A stretch of DNA of 64,000 bases from Lyophyllum atratum (GCA_014905825.1 JACGCN010000002.1:2356001-2420000); one strand, 5' to 3'. Shown: positions 43,186 to 56,200, counted from the stretch's first letter. The notes: generated from the letters alone by a model not told the origin. Numbers and translations are program-made.

Positions 43186-43891
43186 AATATTTCAAGGCTC
43201 TATGGCGGCAACGAACTCGGAAATTGGCTAGCTGATGCGCTCTTCGGAAAAGTAAATCCATGTGCCAGGGGAAAGCTTCCCTTGACTTTCCCGGCGTAAG
43301 CCCGCCTCCCATATTTTCCATGCGTCGAATGAAACCCGTTTCAGTGAACGCCTGGAGAATTCCACATGGGGAAATCCTTCATAACGAGGTGTGTGACGCA
43401 ATACATACCTTGTCAAGAATTGAGCACGCTGTCCCAGGGTATATTTGTCGGTGACCGGGGCTTTGAGGTCAAAAGCCTTGCTCCTCTTTTTTCCTTCGAC
43501 TTCGGGCTCTTGTACACCCAGCTCGAATACTCGAACCTCGGTGCCTCAAACATATCATCGGACGGAAAATTCTCGCTTACCTTTAACATCAAGAGCATAG
43601 GAGATGTACCACTATGTACGAGGGCGCGAGATCGCTCAGATATATGTCACGGACCAACTATCATCGCTACCTCGACCGATCAGAGAGCTCAAAGGGTTTA
43701 TCAAAGTTGACCTCAAGCCCGGCGAGACCAAGATGGTAGAAGAGGTACCTGATAGAGAGGCGCTGGGGTTCTATGATGACCGTGCAGCACATTGGATCGC
43801 CGAGAGAGGGAAGTACACTGACCTGATTGCTGCATCTTCAGTAGACATCTGGTTGACAAGGGAGATAGAACTGGGGGAGGATATCACTTAG
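43186..43891 (+). pseudogene. C-terminal remnant of a GH3 beta-glucosidase
   Basis: Three pieces match the C-terminal part of family-3 beta-glucosidases in order. The first is NELGNWLADALFGKVNPCAR with KLPLTFP, from the second domain. The second is LAPLFSFDFGLLYTQLEYSN with LGAS. The third is the fibronectin-III-like domain, with REIAQIYVTDQLSSLPRPIR, ELKGFIKVDLKPGET and an end at 43891. The pieces lie in different frames. Expected motifs between them (such as VGYRFYE) are degraded to VGDRGFE. The N-terminal catalytic barrel with its nucleophile Asp is absent: the RNF220-like gene starts 400 bp upstream on the other strand. The enzyme cannot be functional, though some pieces could be joined by introns. 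Confidence 0.75.
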
Positions 43892-44022
43892 AATGGCCTT
43901 TAGCAAAGCAGTCATTTCGAATATATCGAGATAATGCGGAGTAAACCCGTAAACTCGAAGCTTAGCCCCATTGATAGATAGTATCAGGCGGCAGCAGACG
44001 ATAAGCACGCAACCTTGTGATA

Positions 44023-45456
44023 TTAGTCCTCGAGAACGATATCTATTCCTTCTGCACGAGCTGCATCGACCGCCAGTTTCTCTTTCTCGTGTGCGAAGTC
44101 GATTAGGGATTGTAAAATATCGCGTTGACCTTACAAAAAGGTTCAGCAGGGAGCTAAACTGGTATTTGATCGATATCCACCTTCGACATAGTTGTGTAAC
44201 ATTAGCGCAACCTCTGGCCGCATTTCTACCCGCTGGCCTTCACGGTCAGACGGAAGTCGATCAAGCAATGCCTGCAACATGTCAAGCAGAGCACCCGCGG
44301 CATCGAGTTGATCCTCATAGTTAGGAGTTGACTCGGGATCTTGCTGAATGGAACGAAGAACCTCGTTCCACAGTCCATCGACACCCCGAGCAGAGCGGCC
44401 CACCTCCCACTTTTTGCCATCAATGCCGCCTATCTTGAGGACGATCGTATCATCGGGATTCTGTGGCAGCGAGAAGCCGTACCCCAGAATGAGCTCTGAA
44501 TTAGGCTTTGCTCCATAGTTATTGACAAGCTCTTGACCTTGGCTAGACGGATTGTGGAGGACAAGGGAAATGCTCGGCGTTTCTGACGCATTATTAGTAC
44601 TCTTGGGGTATGAGACGACCCACGACACGGGTTGACCACGAGCATGATTCAAGGCATCAATCCCCGGTAAGAGCACGGGCTTTGTATGCGGCGATGATAG
44701 TAAGGATGGAGTAGGTGACAGAAGGGAGGAAGGGAAAGCGCGGGATGATAAGAAAGTTGCCGCGGTTAGATAGGCCTCCCTGTTTATCGGTGTGAATGGT
44801 GGTTCATTCTAAAAATATTGCTTTCCTGACCACGAAAATTTGTTACCCCATTCTGGGTTTGCATCGGCAAATACGGCATGGCATTGACTCCATTCATTCC
44901 TCCATTCTCTTTCACGATCCAAGGTCGCGCCGTACAAATTCGTACCTTGGAAGAGTCGTAGCTCCAACGGAGTGAAATGGAGGGGTGTTCGTAGTTTCTG
45001 TGCACATGGCAAAGTCTTCAGATACGCATAATGAAGCAGATGGCTTTTGAAGTTGAGTGGAAGAGCTAAAAGGGTAAAATGAAAAATGAAACCTTGAATC
45101 CTCTATAATCCAGTGGAAACATAGATACGACGAAATCCATTGCCGTTCAGACCATTGCTTCGCCGCGACGAGTTCTCCCAAGTCCATGAGTTCACATAGA
45201 TGGGTTTGTGCAAGTTCTTCTGTGATCGCCAAATCGAAAGGGCATTTCACGACAGTCGTGTCGCTCGGGAGGTCTTTTGCAGCTACGACAGAAAACCCCG
45301 ATGGAACTTGTTCGTTCGAAGATCAGCCAGTCCTCGAGACAAGATAGCACGGTCATATTCACCTTCGGAGAAGCATGCATGAGTGTGAAATTCACCACCC
45401 TTCTCCGCAAGCCAATTCCTGAATGAATCAGCAGCGGTAGGTTCTGCCGTCGACAT
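44023..45456 (-). CDS. SET-domain protein lysine methyltransferase (Rkm/SETD type)
   Basis: This is an S-adenosylmethionine-dependent lysine methyltransferase, probably of a non-histone protein such as a ribosomal protein. The start is ATG 45456 (MSTAEPTAADSFRNWLAEKG). The first intron joins FSE to VPSGFSVVAAKDLPSDTTVV, the opening strand of the SET domain. A long insert follows (KCPFDLAITEELAQTHLCEL, QWISSYLCFHWIIE, LRTPLHFTPLELRLFQGTNL). Then comes the core: VLLPGIDALNHARGQPVSWV and the motif NNYGAKPNSELILGYGF, which holds the substrate and cofactor-binding Asn and Tyr. The C-terminal helices resemble the Rubisco-LSMT substrate-binding domain, with a final LIDFAHEKEKLAV segment. Several short introns interrupt it. 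Confidence 0.82.
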
Positions 45457-46070
45457 CGTCAGAAATTTAGCACTTAGGTGAGATCAATATCCGGAATATT
45501 CCGGACCGTTATTCACTGAGTTCAAGATCAGCGAACTGAGTGTTCTTCCCACTGTCACGGTCACTGACGAAGTCGCCGCTCACATTGTTTAGGGACTGCA
45601 GGGGATGCTGTAGTTGGCATCGTCGGAAGGTACGTGTGCTACTGTAATACTGTTGAGCTATTCACGATTTCGAGTACAATAAACTCGCACAGGCAATGTT
45701 AGGTGCACCCGACCACTACTGAACTGGCTGCCGTTGGGAAACCGATAATGCTCCGAAGGTTGTGAGACACCCCCAAGGGTTATTATTCTTTCCGAGTTCG
45801 TCCCCTGAGTCTCCTTCCGATTAGATATTCTCATGTTCGCTCCTATCGAGGTCTCGTGGCCAGTGTATGTTGCATTTGACTACATCAAAGATGCGCAGAC
45901 AGGATCCAGATTGCTTCTCTCTCTGAGTACCTCCGATAAAACTCCTTGTCCACTTTCAACTGCTGCTTCCCCATTTGATGTCGAGATTGAGATAGTGCGG
46001 CTACGCACGGTTTAAAAAACGCTCCATTCAGGTGTTCTCTGCTGCTTTGCACCCTGGGCACTCCGTTAAA
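45457..46070. other. Divergent intergenic region between SET and transporter genes
   Basis: No gene is recognised. It should contain promoters of the minus-strand methyltransferase gene and the plus-strand transporter gene. A GTTTAAAAAAC stretch lies about 60 bp before the transporter ATG. Confidence 0.4.
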
Positions 46071-48927
46071 ATGTCTGCGCCAGCCACCGAGAAAGAGCAT
46101 CGTCAATCCGACGAGAAGGAATCGCGGGTAGGAAGCGACACCGCCATTCCACAAAATGCCAAAATCATGGAAGTCTTGAATGCGGACTATGCATTAGCAT
46201 TGTCTACGGGCCCTCAGCTTAGCCCCACGAGCCGAAGATCGTTCCAACTCTACGCAATACTTTTGGTTGCCTTCATGGGAAGCCTGTCAAACGGTTTTGA
46301 TGGATCTGGTGAGTTATTCCCTGTCCCTACCCAGAGCTTTCGCGATCTGAAAGTCAATGTGTTCTGCTAGTTATGAGCGCTGTCAATGGCATGGAGTGCG
46401 TGAATATCGCCAAAAAGATCAATCGGCCCGCTAATGGTGTCTTAGGCAGTACCTAACTTACTTCGGTATTTCCGGCGTCGATGCAGGAGGCGGAGTGGGC
46501 ACAGTGACAGCTATCATATTCGGAATCGTGCGTCCACTGATCCTTCTCTGTTGATAGATATCCTTGCTCACTTGATGACTATTTAGTACTCGATAGGTAT
46601 GTCATGTATAGTGTTTTGGTCATGTACCTGATAACGTGAAATTAAGGAAGTATTGTCGGCGTCTTAATCGCTGGCCCGGTAGCTGATCGCTTCGGGCGTC
46701 GCGGTGGAATGGTCAGTACACATGATTCCTCGTGGTACCCTTATGTATTGACACGAATATTTATCCTAGGGTCTGGGCAGTCTTATTATCATAATTGGTC
46801 CGTAACTCATTCTATATTGACAGTAGCCCTATTGATCGAAAATTCCAGGTGCTGTCGTCATCACCGTAGCAAAGAACACCCATTACCTTCTGAGTGGAAG
46901 GTTTGTACTTGGGTTTGGTGTAGCCATCACCACAACCGCGGCGCCGTCTTATGTTGTAGAGATGTCTCCCCCGCAAGTATGTCATATACTCATTCTTCTA
47001 TTCTAATGCTCACAGCGCACATAGTGGCGTGGCCGGTTAACGGGTCTGTGAGTGAACTCGACTTGATACCATGTGACTGTGCGCTAACTCACTTTCAAGA
47101 TATAACAGTACGCGTTTTCAGAAATCGAGTTCCCTTCTTGTAGCCGATGATTCTTCCCCTCAGCGTTCTATTACTCTGGGTCTATTCTATGCAGTAAGCA
47201 TCAAGTCCAGCTGTCAGTTCGTCGAACTTAAAATTCACTGCTTCAATAGCTGGCATCACTATCGCCAGTGGTCGTCTAAATTCTACAGTATCCTGGAGAG
47301 CACCGTTGGCGATTCAGATCGTACCGGCGGGTATTCTCCTCATTTTTGTCTATTTCATCCCCGAGGTGAGGACATCAGTTTACACATTTTGAAGTCCCTG
47401 TGTGACGTATCCGATCTAGTCTCCTCGGTGGCTAATGTCTGTTGGCCGCAACGACGAAGCCAGACACATCCTCGCCAAGTACCATGGAGATGGCGACGCG
47501 AATGCACCTCTTGTCCAACTGGAATGGAAAGAATTTGAAGAAGCCGTTAAGCTTGACGCGTCAGACAAGCGCTGGTGCGTTCTGACATTTAAACATCCTC
47601 TTTTTCAACCTCAGACCGGAGCGGGTAGGTGGGATTATTCCGGACTTTACAACACCCGCAATGCACGGTACAGGACTTACATGATGTTGCTTATGGGTTT
47701 CTTTGGGGTATGTTATAAATATTATTGTTGAAGAAAAACCGTGACTGACATGCCACCCATTGTTCCCAGCAATGGTCTGGAAATGGCCTCGGGTACGTGC
47801 AAACTTAGCGCGCCTACACATAGGAGTACTTGCTGAGATCTTATGCAGATACTTCCTCACCATTTTGTTCCAGAATGCAGGAGTCACCTCCCAAAATCGT
47901 CGGCTCGTCCTGAATTTCGCGAATACATTGATTTCTGCTGGAGGAGCTCTGATTGGAACATCGCTCACGGACAAAGGTTACCTTCGACATCATTCTTTGT
48001 ATTTATCCGCCTACTCATATTGAGACCCACAGTCGGCAGACGCACGATGTGGTTCTGGGGGACCCTCGCTAGCGCCGGAATGCTGGCGATCGTCACCGGT
48101 GAATGTCTTCGTTATACCGCTACGAACTAGTCTAATTTCCCCTTTCCTCCAGGATGTACAGCCAAGTTCGGCAACACGGGTGCAAACCCCACTGGCGCCA
48201 ACACTGCGATCGCCTTTATCTGTAAGTATGCGCAATGATTCGCTGAACATTTTACTGACCATCAGCACTTCGATAGTTTTGTTTGGGTTCGTCTACAGTC
48301 TGACATACACTCCTCTACAAGCCCTATACCCAGCTGAGTGTCTGGAATATAACACTCGGTGAACCAAATTTGACCTTTCTTCCGTCCTGTTATTTAATGG
48401 TGTCTCGTCACGAAGTGCGAAGGGAATGGCGGTGTAAGTGAAATGTTATAATCATTTTTGTGCAGGTACTTACGCACCCGGTTTAGGTATGCGTTTGCCG
48501 TGAGTTGCGCTTCATTTGTCAACACATATGCAGGTCCAATTGCCCTGGGTAAAATAACATGGAAGGTACGAAGCACTCTGTCACGTCATCTAACAATATT
48601 GATGTACATATTCCACAGTACTACATTGTTTACGTCGTATGGGACCTCTTTGAATGCGCGGTGATCTATTTCTGCGCAGTCGAAACCAAAGGCCGGACAC
48701 TGTGGGTAATTCCTGAACGAAACCTGAAGAGTGCTAACATAAAACCCCTAGAGAGGAGTTGGATGAAATCTTCGAGGTAATGAGCCAAGTTCTATCCTTA
48801 TTACTCCCTGTCGACTAATTGCTTCTTTCAGGATCCCCATCCCGTGAAGGCATCGATCGTGAAGCATAAAATCGCCGTGGTTGAGAAATCAGGCAAAGCC
48901 GTAGTTGTTCATGACGAGACAGCTTGA
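46071..48927 (+). CDS. Major facilitator superfamily sugar transporter, possibly degenerate
   Basis: This is a plasma-membrane sugar/proton symporter of the fungal hexose and lactose-permease group. The N-terminus is hydrophilic, then RSFQLYAILLVAFMGSLSNG forms helix 1. Further blocks are MEQYLTYFGISGVDAGGGVG, SIVGVLIAGPVADRFGRRGG (the MFS loop signature), GRFVLGFGVAITTAAAPSYV with VEMSPPQWRGRLTG, and VYFIPESPRWLMSVGRNDEA. Later blocks are FVYSLTYTPLQALYPAECLE and VVWDLFECAVIYFCAVETKG with RTLEELDEIFE. More than a dozen short introns are needed. Between about 47090 and 47270 the expected helix 5-6 sequence is not readable: the frame gives a hydrophilic LYNSTRFQKSSSLLVADDSS stretch. This part may be decayed, or a misread of the exons. 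Confidence 0.72.
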
Positions 48928-49647
48928 AGAAGCTCTTCCTTTTATCTCAAAGCATCCTGTAGTTGACCATATGCATCGAACTGGGTTTCACTGCTTTCGG
49001 ACATAAAAGAAGCTACTGACCTGCGAGGAAGTGCGTGAGACGAGGAAACTTCGGCCGCATCCTCGCAGGTATATGAGTACGGATCGGAACGGGAAAAAGG
49101 TAGTTTCAAAAAATAAAGAGGGCACGGATAGGATCGAGAGGGTTCGTACTTGGAGGCGGTATGTTGAGCCGGGGCTCGCGGAGTTCGGCGCACGTCTATT
49201 GACCCGCTGTAGCCACCCCACAGTGCACACTCGGCGATCAACTGTGCGCCGCTCCTTCTCCACCTCCGTCCCGCGGTATAACAAACGCTCCCAGTCCAGC
49301 TCACATCTCGATGCGACATACAGAGCTATTATCCGGGTATCGACTCGCATGACACATGTCTAGGATACACATCGGCATCAATCAGCTGATGTCTCGTTTG
49401 ATTATCGGCACATGAAGTATACCATTCCTGGAGTTGACAACGCAGCGAGTCTGTCATAGCCTCTCCACTTTCGGAAGCATCAGTATTCGATGTACGCATG
49501 TTCACGAGAATTTCCCTCCCTCGGCTCGGTTACATCCTTCTTCCCTCGATCCGCATGGAAAAGACAACATGGTGGAGTTCCCCACGCCCGCTCCATAAAT
49601 GAGGCTTCGGGATGTTCAACTCTTCAAGTGAGTCTCAAAAGCCCACC
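48928..49647. other. Gap with no recognised gene; right end is the chitinase promoter
   Basis: Overlapping frames of 110-125 codons exist on both strands (48942-49363) but carry no motif and are mutually exclusive. I regard them as chance. A CCATAAATG element near 49592 may serve as the TATA box of the chitinase gene. Confidence 0.4.
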
Positions 49648-51151
49648 ATGCGGTATATTACTAGTCTGGCTGCCCTTGCGACCTTTGCACTGCCCGCGCT
49701 CTGCTCCCCGGCTGCTACGACCAAGGTGGCGACTGCTTGGTACGCTGGTTGGCATTCTACTACTGGCTTTCCCCTCTCGAATATCACCTGGTCGAAATAT
49801 ACGCATCTCACTTATGCCTTCGCGTGCGTATTTTCGAACAGGCAATGTGGTACTTAGATGACTGACACGATTACAGTGAAACGACTGCAGATGTTACAGT
49901 TCTTGACTTGAGTGGATCTAACCCGAGCTTATTACCGCAATTCGTTTCTACTGCCCACCAGCACGTAAGGCACACGATTCTGTTCAGTTAGTATCAGCGG
50001 TTCACGGTGTCTTCAGGGAGTCAAAGCTCTTGTTTCGATCGGTGGTTGGACAGGATCACGCCACTGGTCGTCAAACGTCGCAACGCCTGCGAAACGGACT
50101 GCCTTTGTGAAAACTGTCACCGACTTCGCGAAGAAGTACAAGTTGGATGGTCTTGACTTCGAGTAAGGAATCCCCTTTTGCGTTGCTGCTCTTGCTGAGC
50201 TTTTGAACCTTTGCTAGCTGGGAATATCCCAATAGTCAGGGAATTGGCTGCAACGCCAAAAGTTCCAGTGACACGGCGAACTTCCTTACCTTCGTGCAGC
50301 AGCTCCGCGCAGATCCCTTTGGGGCGACACTCATCCTCTCCGCTGCAACTGCCACGGTACCCTTCACGGACGCAAGTGGAAATCCTTCCATCAACGTAGC
50401 GGGGTTCAGCAAAGTTCTGGATTTCATTGCTATCATGAACTATGACATCTGGGGTCCTTGGAGTCCAACAGTCGGTCCCAACGCTCCTCTCGACGATAGT
50501 TGCGCTGCTGCCGGCAATCAAGCAGGTTCCGCCGTCTCTGCTGTCAAGAAATGGGTAAAGGCCGGCATTCCCAGTAGTCAGCTGGTACTGGGCGTCCCAG
50601 GTTACGGCCATTCCTTCAGGGTGCGCAAAGCTAGTGCGTTCAAGCCAGGTTCCACCACGGTTTTGGCTGCCTACCCCACTTTTGACGCGTCGGCTCCTCC
50701 CGTTGGTGATAGCTGGGACGACGCTGCTGGTGTGGATGTTTGTGGAGCTCAGCAGTCCCAAGGCGGGGTCATCAACTTCTGGGGCCTAATTCAGAAAGGC
50801 TTCCTTAACGAAGATGGAACCGTGAAGTCCGGCATCGCATCTACTTTCAACACCTGTAGTCAGACTGTAAGTCTAATAAAACTATCTGGGTCGACTGCTC
50901 CTGACGATCTCCCCCCCAGCCTTACGTCTATAACTCTAAAACGGAGGTCATGGTATCTTTCGACAACGCTCGGGTATGCTTGTACAGGTCCTTTGCTCCC
51001 ATCTTATCGCTGATGATAAACTTGCTAGTCATTCGCAGCGAAAGGAAACTTCATCAAAACGAACGCATTGAGGGGCTTCGCAATGTGGGAGGCTGGAGGC
51101 GACCACAAGAACATCCTCATCAACTCGATTCGCAGTTCTGCTGGGTTCTAA
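49648..51151 (+). CDS. Secreted GH18 chitinase
   Basis: Six exons fit in phase: 49648-49823, 49877-49964, 50017-50162, 50218-50866, 50920-50973 and 51029-51151, giving 411 residues. A signal peptide (MRYITSLAALATFALPALCS) precedes ATAWYAGWHS, the first barrel strand. The two GH18 signatures are ALVSIGGWTGS and the catalytic KYKLDGLDFDWEYP. In the latter the second Asp is split by an intron (GA|C), and the last Glu is the proton donor. Substrate-site motifs AIMNYDIWGPWSP, VLGVPGYGHSF and FAMWEAGGDH complete the barrel. No chitin-binding module is present. The enzyme probably serves in wall remodelling or nutrition. The start was chosen for its CCCACCATG context and for giving a clean signal peptide. 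Confidence 0.92.
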
Positions 51152-51248
51152 ATTCCCTCAAATTTCTATAACAAGCTGGAGAGTCTCGAAGAAATCCGAG
51201 GGCATGTCCGTGTAATATTAGTGGTCGCATGTCAAACGCCTATTAGAA

Positions 51249-53125
51249 TTAGTTCGACAGTTCGTAACCAGCGGTATGAAGCAAAGTCGCAAACTGAAGG
51301 ACCGGTGTAAGTCATTTGGCATAGCTCTAATGAAAACGATGAATACAAACCTGCACTTTGGCAATGGATTTGAGCTGTTCAAAATCGTAGCCAACCCTGC
51401 CACTAACGTCACCTGCATAGAATCGGTCAATGTGGTGTAGGAAAATCGACGTGTATCGAGACTTACCAGAGTTATGATACATAGGATCCATGACTGGATT
51501 TTTTTGTTGAGGCTTCATCAAGATATATCAAGCAAAGATGCTTACTGGGTCCTGCACGCTCAAAGACCTGGGTGGCAGGGAATCCTTGTTCGTGGAAAGA
51601 CTACAACGCATATGAGCATGCCTTCTAACCATCTAACAGTGTAATCCATACCTGGTGATCGCTGCAGCATGCCTGATGGAAGATCGGTCCATTATTTAGC
51701 TGTAAACCAGATATATATGAAGAAACTGACGGGTGTGAAGCCGACATGCAATTCGGGGCTGTAGATAGCGGACACATTGGCGACCAACTGGGTAACAATG
51801 GGAGAGCCGATTCTATCAACAGGAAACCTGGGTCAGGTCACTTCAAGAGCATGGTGAATTCTCGTACCGGTCTGGGAGACCCAGCTGGAGGGGCTCCCCA
51901 GGTTCTCGATATGCAAGCATATCAGCTTGTACCATGATGGTCAAATTAGCGTTGTTATTGCGAAGTTCGCCTGCAAGTATCAAGTTTCAGCACGGTTTAC
52001 TCTTCTGACACTGGCGGTCCTTACGGGCATATGCTTTGGATCCAAGTAGGCCTTGTTCCTCGCCAGCAAAAGCAACAAGTTCAACATTACTATGGAACTT
52101 GATTCCTTTCCGAAGAATGGTCCTGGCGATGGAGAGGAGGGCTACAGTTCCAGAGCCATCGTCATCACCGCCAGGTGCGCGAGTCATTCCGAATGAACCG
52201 CGGCTATCATAATGCGCACTGAACAAGACTGTGGAAGTGGTGTCGACCACCGAGGGATAGCGGCTAGGTCGAACATAGGTTCAGGAGTAGTTGTAGAGAA
52301 GGCTATCTGCACATACCACACAACGTTAGGCGCGAAGCCAACAAGGAACGGTTTCAGCTCGCAGCTTGCACCCGTGTCTTCAAAGCGTGCTTTCAACCAT
52401 GAAGCGGCGGTCATGGCACCATTTGAGAAAGAGTGTCGGGAGAGGATGCCCGACCGGCTGTCCTCTCCGGTAAGGAATCGAATATCATTTTCCATCTGTG
52501 GTACTGAGATGTTGCCCACGATGGAAGCGATGACGGGGTCAAATTTGAGTTTCGCCAAGACATCTTCAGCATGGCCCAAGCTTGAAGATGCGACGGGTTG
52601 GAAAGGGACCGGTGAAGTCGGGAGTAGGGTAGACTTCCAGAACCGTGGAATGAGGGTATCAATAATCCTGGCCTTGTCATAACTGACTGATAGCAGTGCA
52701 GCCTTCGGGTTGCGGTAGAGAAGTTCGTATCCACCCTGATGCTCGCGGTTATCGCTCATAACCACTTGAAGTGGTGTGTCGTCACTGCGCGACGCGTGTG
52801 ACGCCAGCGTGTCGAGGAAAGCGTCGAATTCGTGTCGGAATGATCGCGTTTGTGCCTTCAGCGAGTCATCAACTGCCTGTTCCTCTAGCCATACAAGCTG
52901 CTGAATTTCTCTTGTCGTCTCAGCAATTGAAGCTGACGGTGCTAGAGTTTGCGATGACCATGTATCCAGGCAGTTGGGGTCAGGCCGCAATACACTGAGG
53001 GTAGTACCGCCTTGTTGGTAGTTCCCATAGAAGGACTTAGACAGGCAGGAGTTCTGACCAAAGAGGGATGGATCGAATGGAGTGACAAGCAGAAGGGCTA
53101 GTGGCCATCCCGCCTTTGCGTTCAT
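51249..53125 (-). CDS. Secreted M28-family zinc metallopeptidase (aminopeptidase)
   Basis: The start is ATG 53125. MNAKAGWPLALLLVTPFDPS is a plausible signal peptide. The propeptide-like N-terminal half reads TREIQQLVWLEEQAVDDSLK and ends KARFEDTGASCELKPFLVGF. The catalytic part has the M28 zinc ligands in order: VLFSAHYDSRGSF (His, then Asp), PGGDDDGSGTVALL (bridging Asp), VAFAGEEQGLLGSKAYAR (general-base Glu pair), VQADMLAYREPGEPLQLGLP (Asp) and NPMYHNSGDVSGRVGYDFEQ (His). It probably releases N-terminal residues from peptides outside the cell or in the vacuole. Several short introns interrupt it. The start lies 126 bp from that of VAC14 on the other strand. An upstream in-frame Met (53173) would add 16 residues. 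Confidence 0.86.
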
Positions 53126-53251
53126 CGTAGCAGGTACAATGGTCACGACAGCACAGCCACTGGAGTACCACATTCATCCTAGCTTGGCACACCCCCACAT
53201 TGCATTTGTTTATGACCTGCATGGTTCTTCTGCTCTTAACCTCACTAAAGC

Positions 53252-56200
53252 ATGGGTATGCAGCCCGTTCAGAACGTTAGAAGATCAATGTGACTGACTG
53301 ACTCTGTTACAGAGTCTGGCATTGCGAAACAGCTAATTGACAAGATCTACGAGAAACGCAAAGCAGCAGCACTCGATCTTGAGAAGTGGACCATCTCCCT
53401 CTATCCTTCATTGTACGCTTGACTTACAAGCTGAACGCAGGCAGATCCGCGAATGTCAACAGCAAGGAGACCAGCGGCGAATTAGCCAAATAATTGACCA
53501 ATTGGTCGACATGTTCAGCAACAACACTAACCCGCTTCACATCCGGAATGGCGGACTCATTGGTCTCGCTGGAACAGCGATAGCGCTGGGTGTAGATGTT
53601 GCGCCATACATGGAGAAGTTTGTGGGGCCCCTTCTCGACTGCTTCGTCGATCCAGAGAACAGGATTCGGTATTTCTCCGCCGAATGCCTGTACAACATTG
53701 CCAAAGTCTCAAAGGGAGAGGTTCTGGTATATTTCAACGATATTTTCGATGCTCTAAGTAAAGTGAGTGATGCTGCATCCTGTCTCTGGATGGCATTTTC
53801 ATTGGTCGACTCCAGCTCGCAGCCGACTCCGAATTATCAGTCAAGAATGGCGCCGAGCTTCTAGATCGACTGTTGAAAGATATCGTTGCAGAATCCGCGT
53901 CTGTGTACATCCCACTTTACCCAGAGACGGAGAAAGTCCGCGACGAACGCGACGACCCACGGGGAGTCCTAGTGTCATACCCTGATGGAATATCAGACAA
54001 AGATCATCCTGGAGGACGGAAAGCCTTTTCACTGGCGCACTTTATCCCTCTTCTTCGGGACCGCATCTATGTTGTTAGCCCATTTACACGCAGCTACCTT
54101 GTATCCTGGATCAACGTCCTCGACTCTGTGCCCGAGTTGGAGCTAATCTCATATCTCCCAGAATTTCTCGATGGTCTGTTGTACGTTGTACCCGCTTCGA
54201 ACGATATTACCAGCTCACTTCTTTGCCTTTTTGCAGAAAGTATCTATCAGATCCAACAGAGGATGTCCGAGTCGCGACCGAAACCCTTCTAGCAGACTTC
54301 CTCCGTGAAATCCGCGACGTCAGCATCGTGCGTCGGCAACTTGATGAACAGGCCAACTTGAAGTCCCAAACACCGGCTGAATCTTTGAGACATGTCGATA
54401 TCCAAGAGAAGCTACCAGATCTCACCGTGGAAACATCGGAAAGGGCTGTATTCATCAACGATAACGATTACCAACCTGGCTACGAAAGCGACTCCGCAAT
54501 CAAGGATGACTATTCTTCAACAAATGTTGATGAACGCGATACTGGCGGTGAGGCCTGTGTCAGTGTCCCAGAAAAGAGTCGTGAATGCTCATAACTTTCA
54601 CAGCTTGGTTACCTGGCCAAGGTGTCAAGGTGGATTATGCCGCTATTGTTGAAATTCTGATTTCACAACTCATGGGGGAACGTGAGTGGACTATTGGTCG
54701 TTTCGTCTACCGAACTAAAGATATGTGTAGATGACGAAATTCAGCAATCAACTGCGCTAAGATGGCTCGCAGAGTTTTTGGTTTTCACCCCAGAAGTTAT
54801 GGTACCATTTACGCCACGTTTTGTTCCTGCCATTCTACCAAACCTCGCGCATCACGTTTCCATGATTCAGCTTGCTGCCATTCGGACGAACAAACTCCTC
54901 TTCACCGTCATTCAGAACCTTCCCTCGCCCGTAGACGCAGTATCGCGCCTACCTATCCCCGAGAAACCTGCCGCATCTCGAACGGTTAGGTCACCCACAC
55001 CCTCTGCAACTAACCCGAGACAGTCCACTCTCGGGAAAGATCCGTCTAGGGAGGTCGCATTCCCTGATCAACCTTTGGAGTCACCAACAATGCCCTCCAT
55101 TCCTCTGCAAAGGCAACGAACGAGCACCGCAGACCTATCGCTCACGCCCCGTGCGACGTCATCTGCAGACGTAGCGCCGCCACCGATACATACTTCCGAT
55201 CCCAGCCGGCCACATTCACCTGTCTCTTTCACGAGTCAGAATGCGAGCAGTCATATGGTCCCCCAGAGCCCAGAAGAGATGGACTTATTCGACTACCAGG
55301 CTACCGTGAACGAACTCACTATCCAGTTTTTGAGCGAGTTTGAAGAAACCCGTGTAGCTGCGTTGAAATGGCTTATCATGTTACATCAGAAGGCTCCAAA
55401 GAAGGTGGGACGAATTTTCTGCGACCTATTCGTAGCCTGACTAATTTGCGTGCTTAGATCCTTGCCATGGATGACGGAACATTCCCTGCCCTGCTGAAGA
55501 CCTTGTCTGACAGCTCAGAGGAGGTACGGATCCTTCAGTCCCACAGACCAATATTTTCTTACCAATGGCTATTTAAGGTTATCAAGCACGACTTGCAACT
55601 TTTGGCCCAGATCTCATCTAGCTCGGAGGAGAACTATTTTAAAGCCTTCATGATGAATTTATTGGAACTTTTCAGTACCGACAGACGACTTTTGGAAACA
55701 CGGGGGAGTTTGATCATCCGTCAACTTTGCCTGAATCTTAACACCGAGAAGATTTATCGGACATTTGCAGAAATTCTAGAGAAGGAAGATGCACGTAACT
55801 TTCATTTTGTGATCAACGCTTCCGCTCATTTTTATTGCCTTTACAGGATCTGGAGTTCGCCAGCGTCATTGTGCAGAAGTTGAATATCATCCTAATAACG
55901 TCACCGGAGCTAGCAGATTTCCGTAAGCGACTGAAGAGTCTCGAGACACGGGTTAGTCGTTACAATCGCACTGCTGCATTCGTTGTCGTTCTCAACTCTG
56001 CCTCAGCAAGATGGACAGGCATTGTTCACAACTCTATATCGTTCTTGGTGCCACAACGCCGTTGCCGTTTTTTCCCTATGCTTGCTTGCTCAAGCGTACG
56101 AGCATGCATCGAATCTTCTATATATCTTGTGAGCCAACAGTATCCGACTCCGGCCCTCTAAATGCTCATTGAAGGTAAGCGCGGATCTAGAAATAACGGT

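Noticed and set aside
48942..49363. Overlapping frames of over 100 codons on both strands
   Set aside because: They exclude each other, lack any domain, signal peptide or membrane segment, and have no promoter-like context.
50150..50235. Apparent Asp-to-Glu change in the chitinase catalytic motif (DGLDFE)
   Set aside because: The third acidic codon is split by an intron (GA|C), restoring DGLDFDWE.
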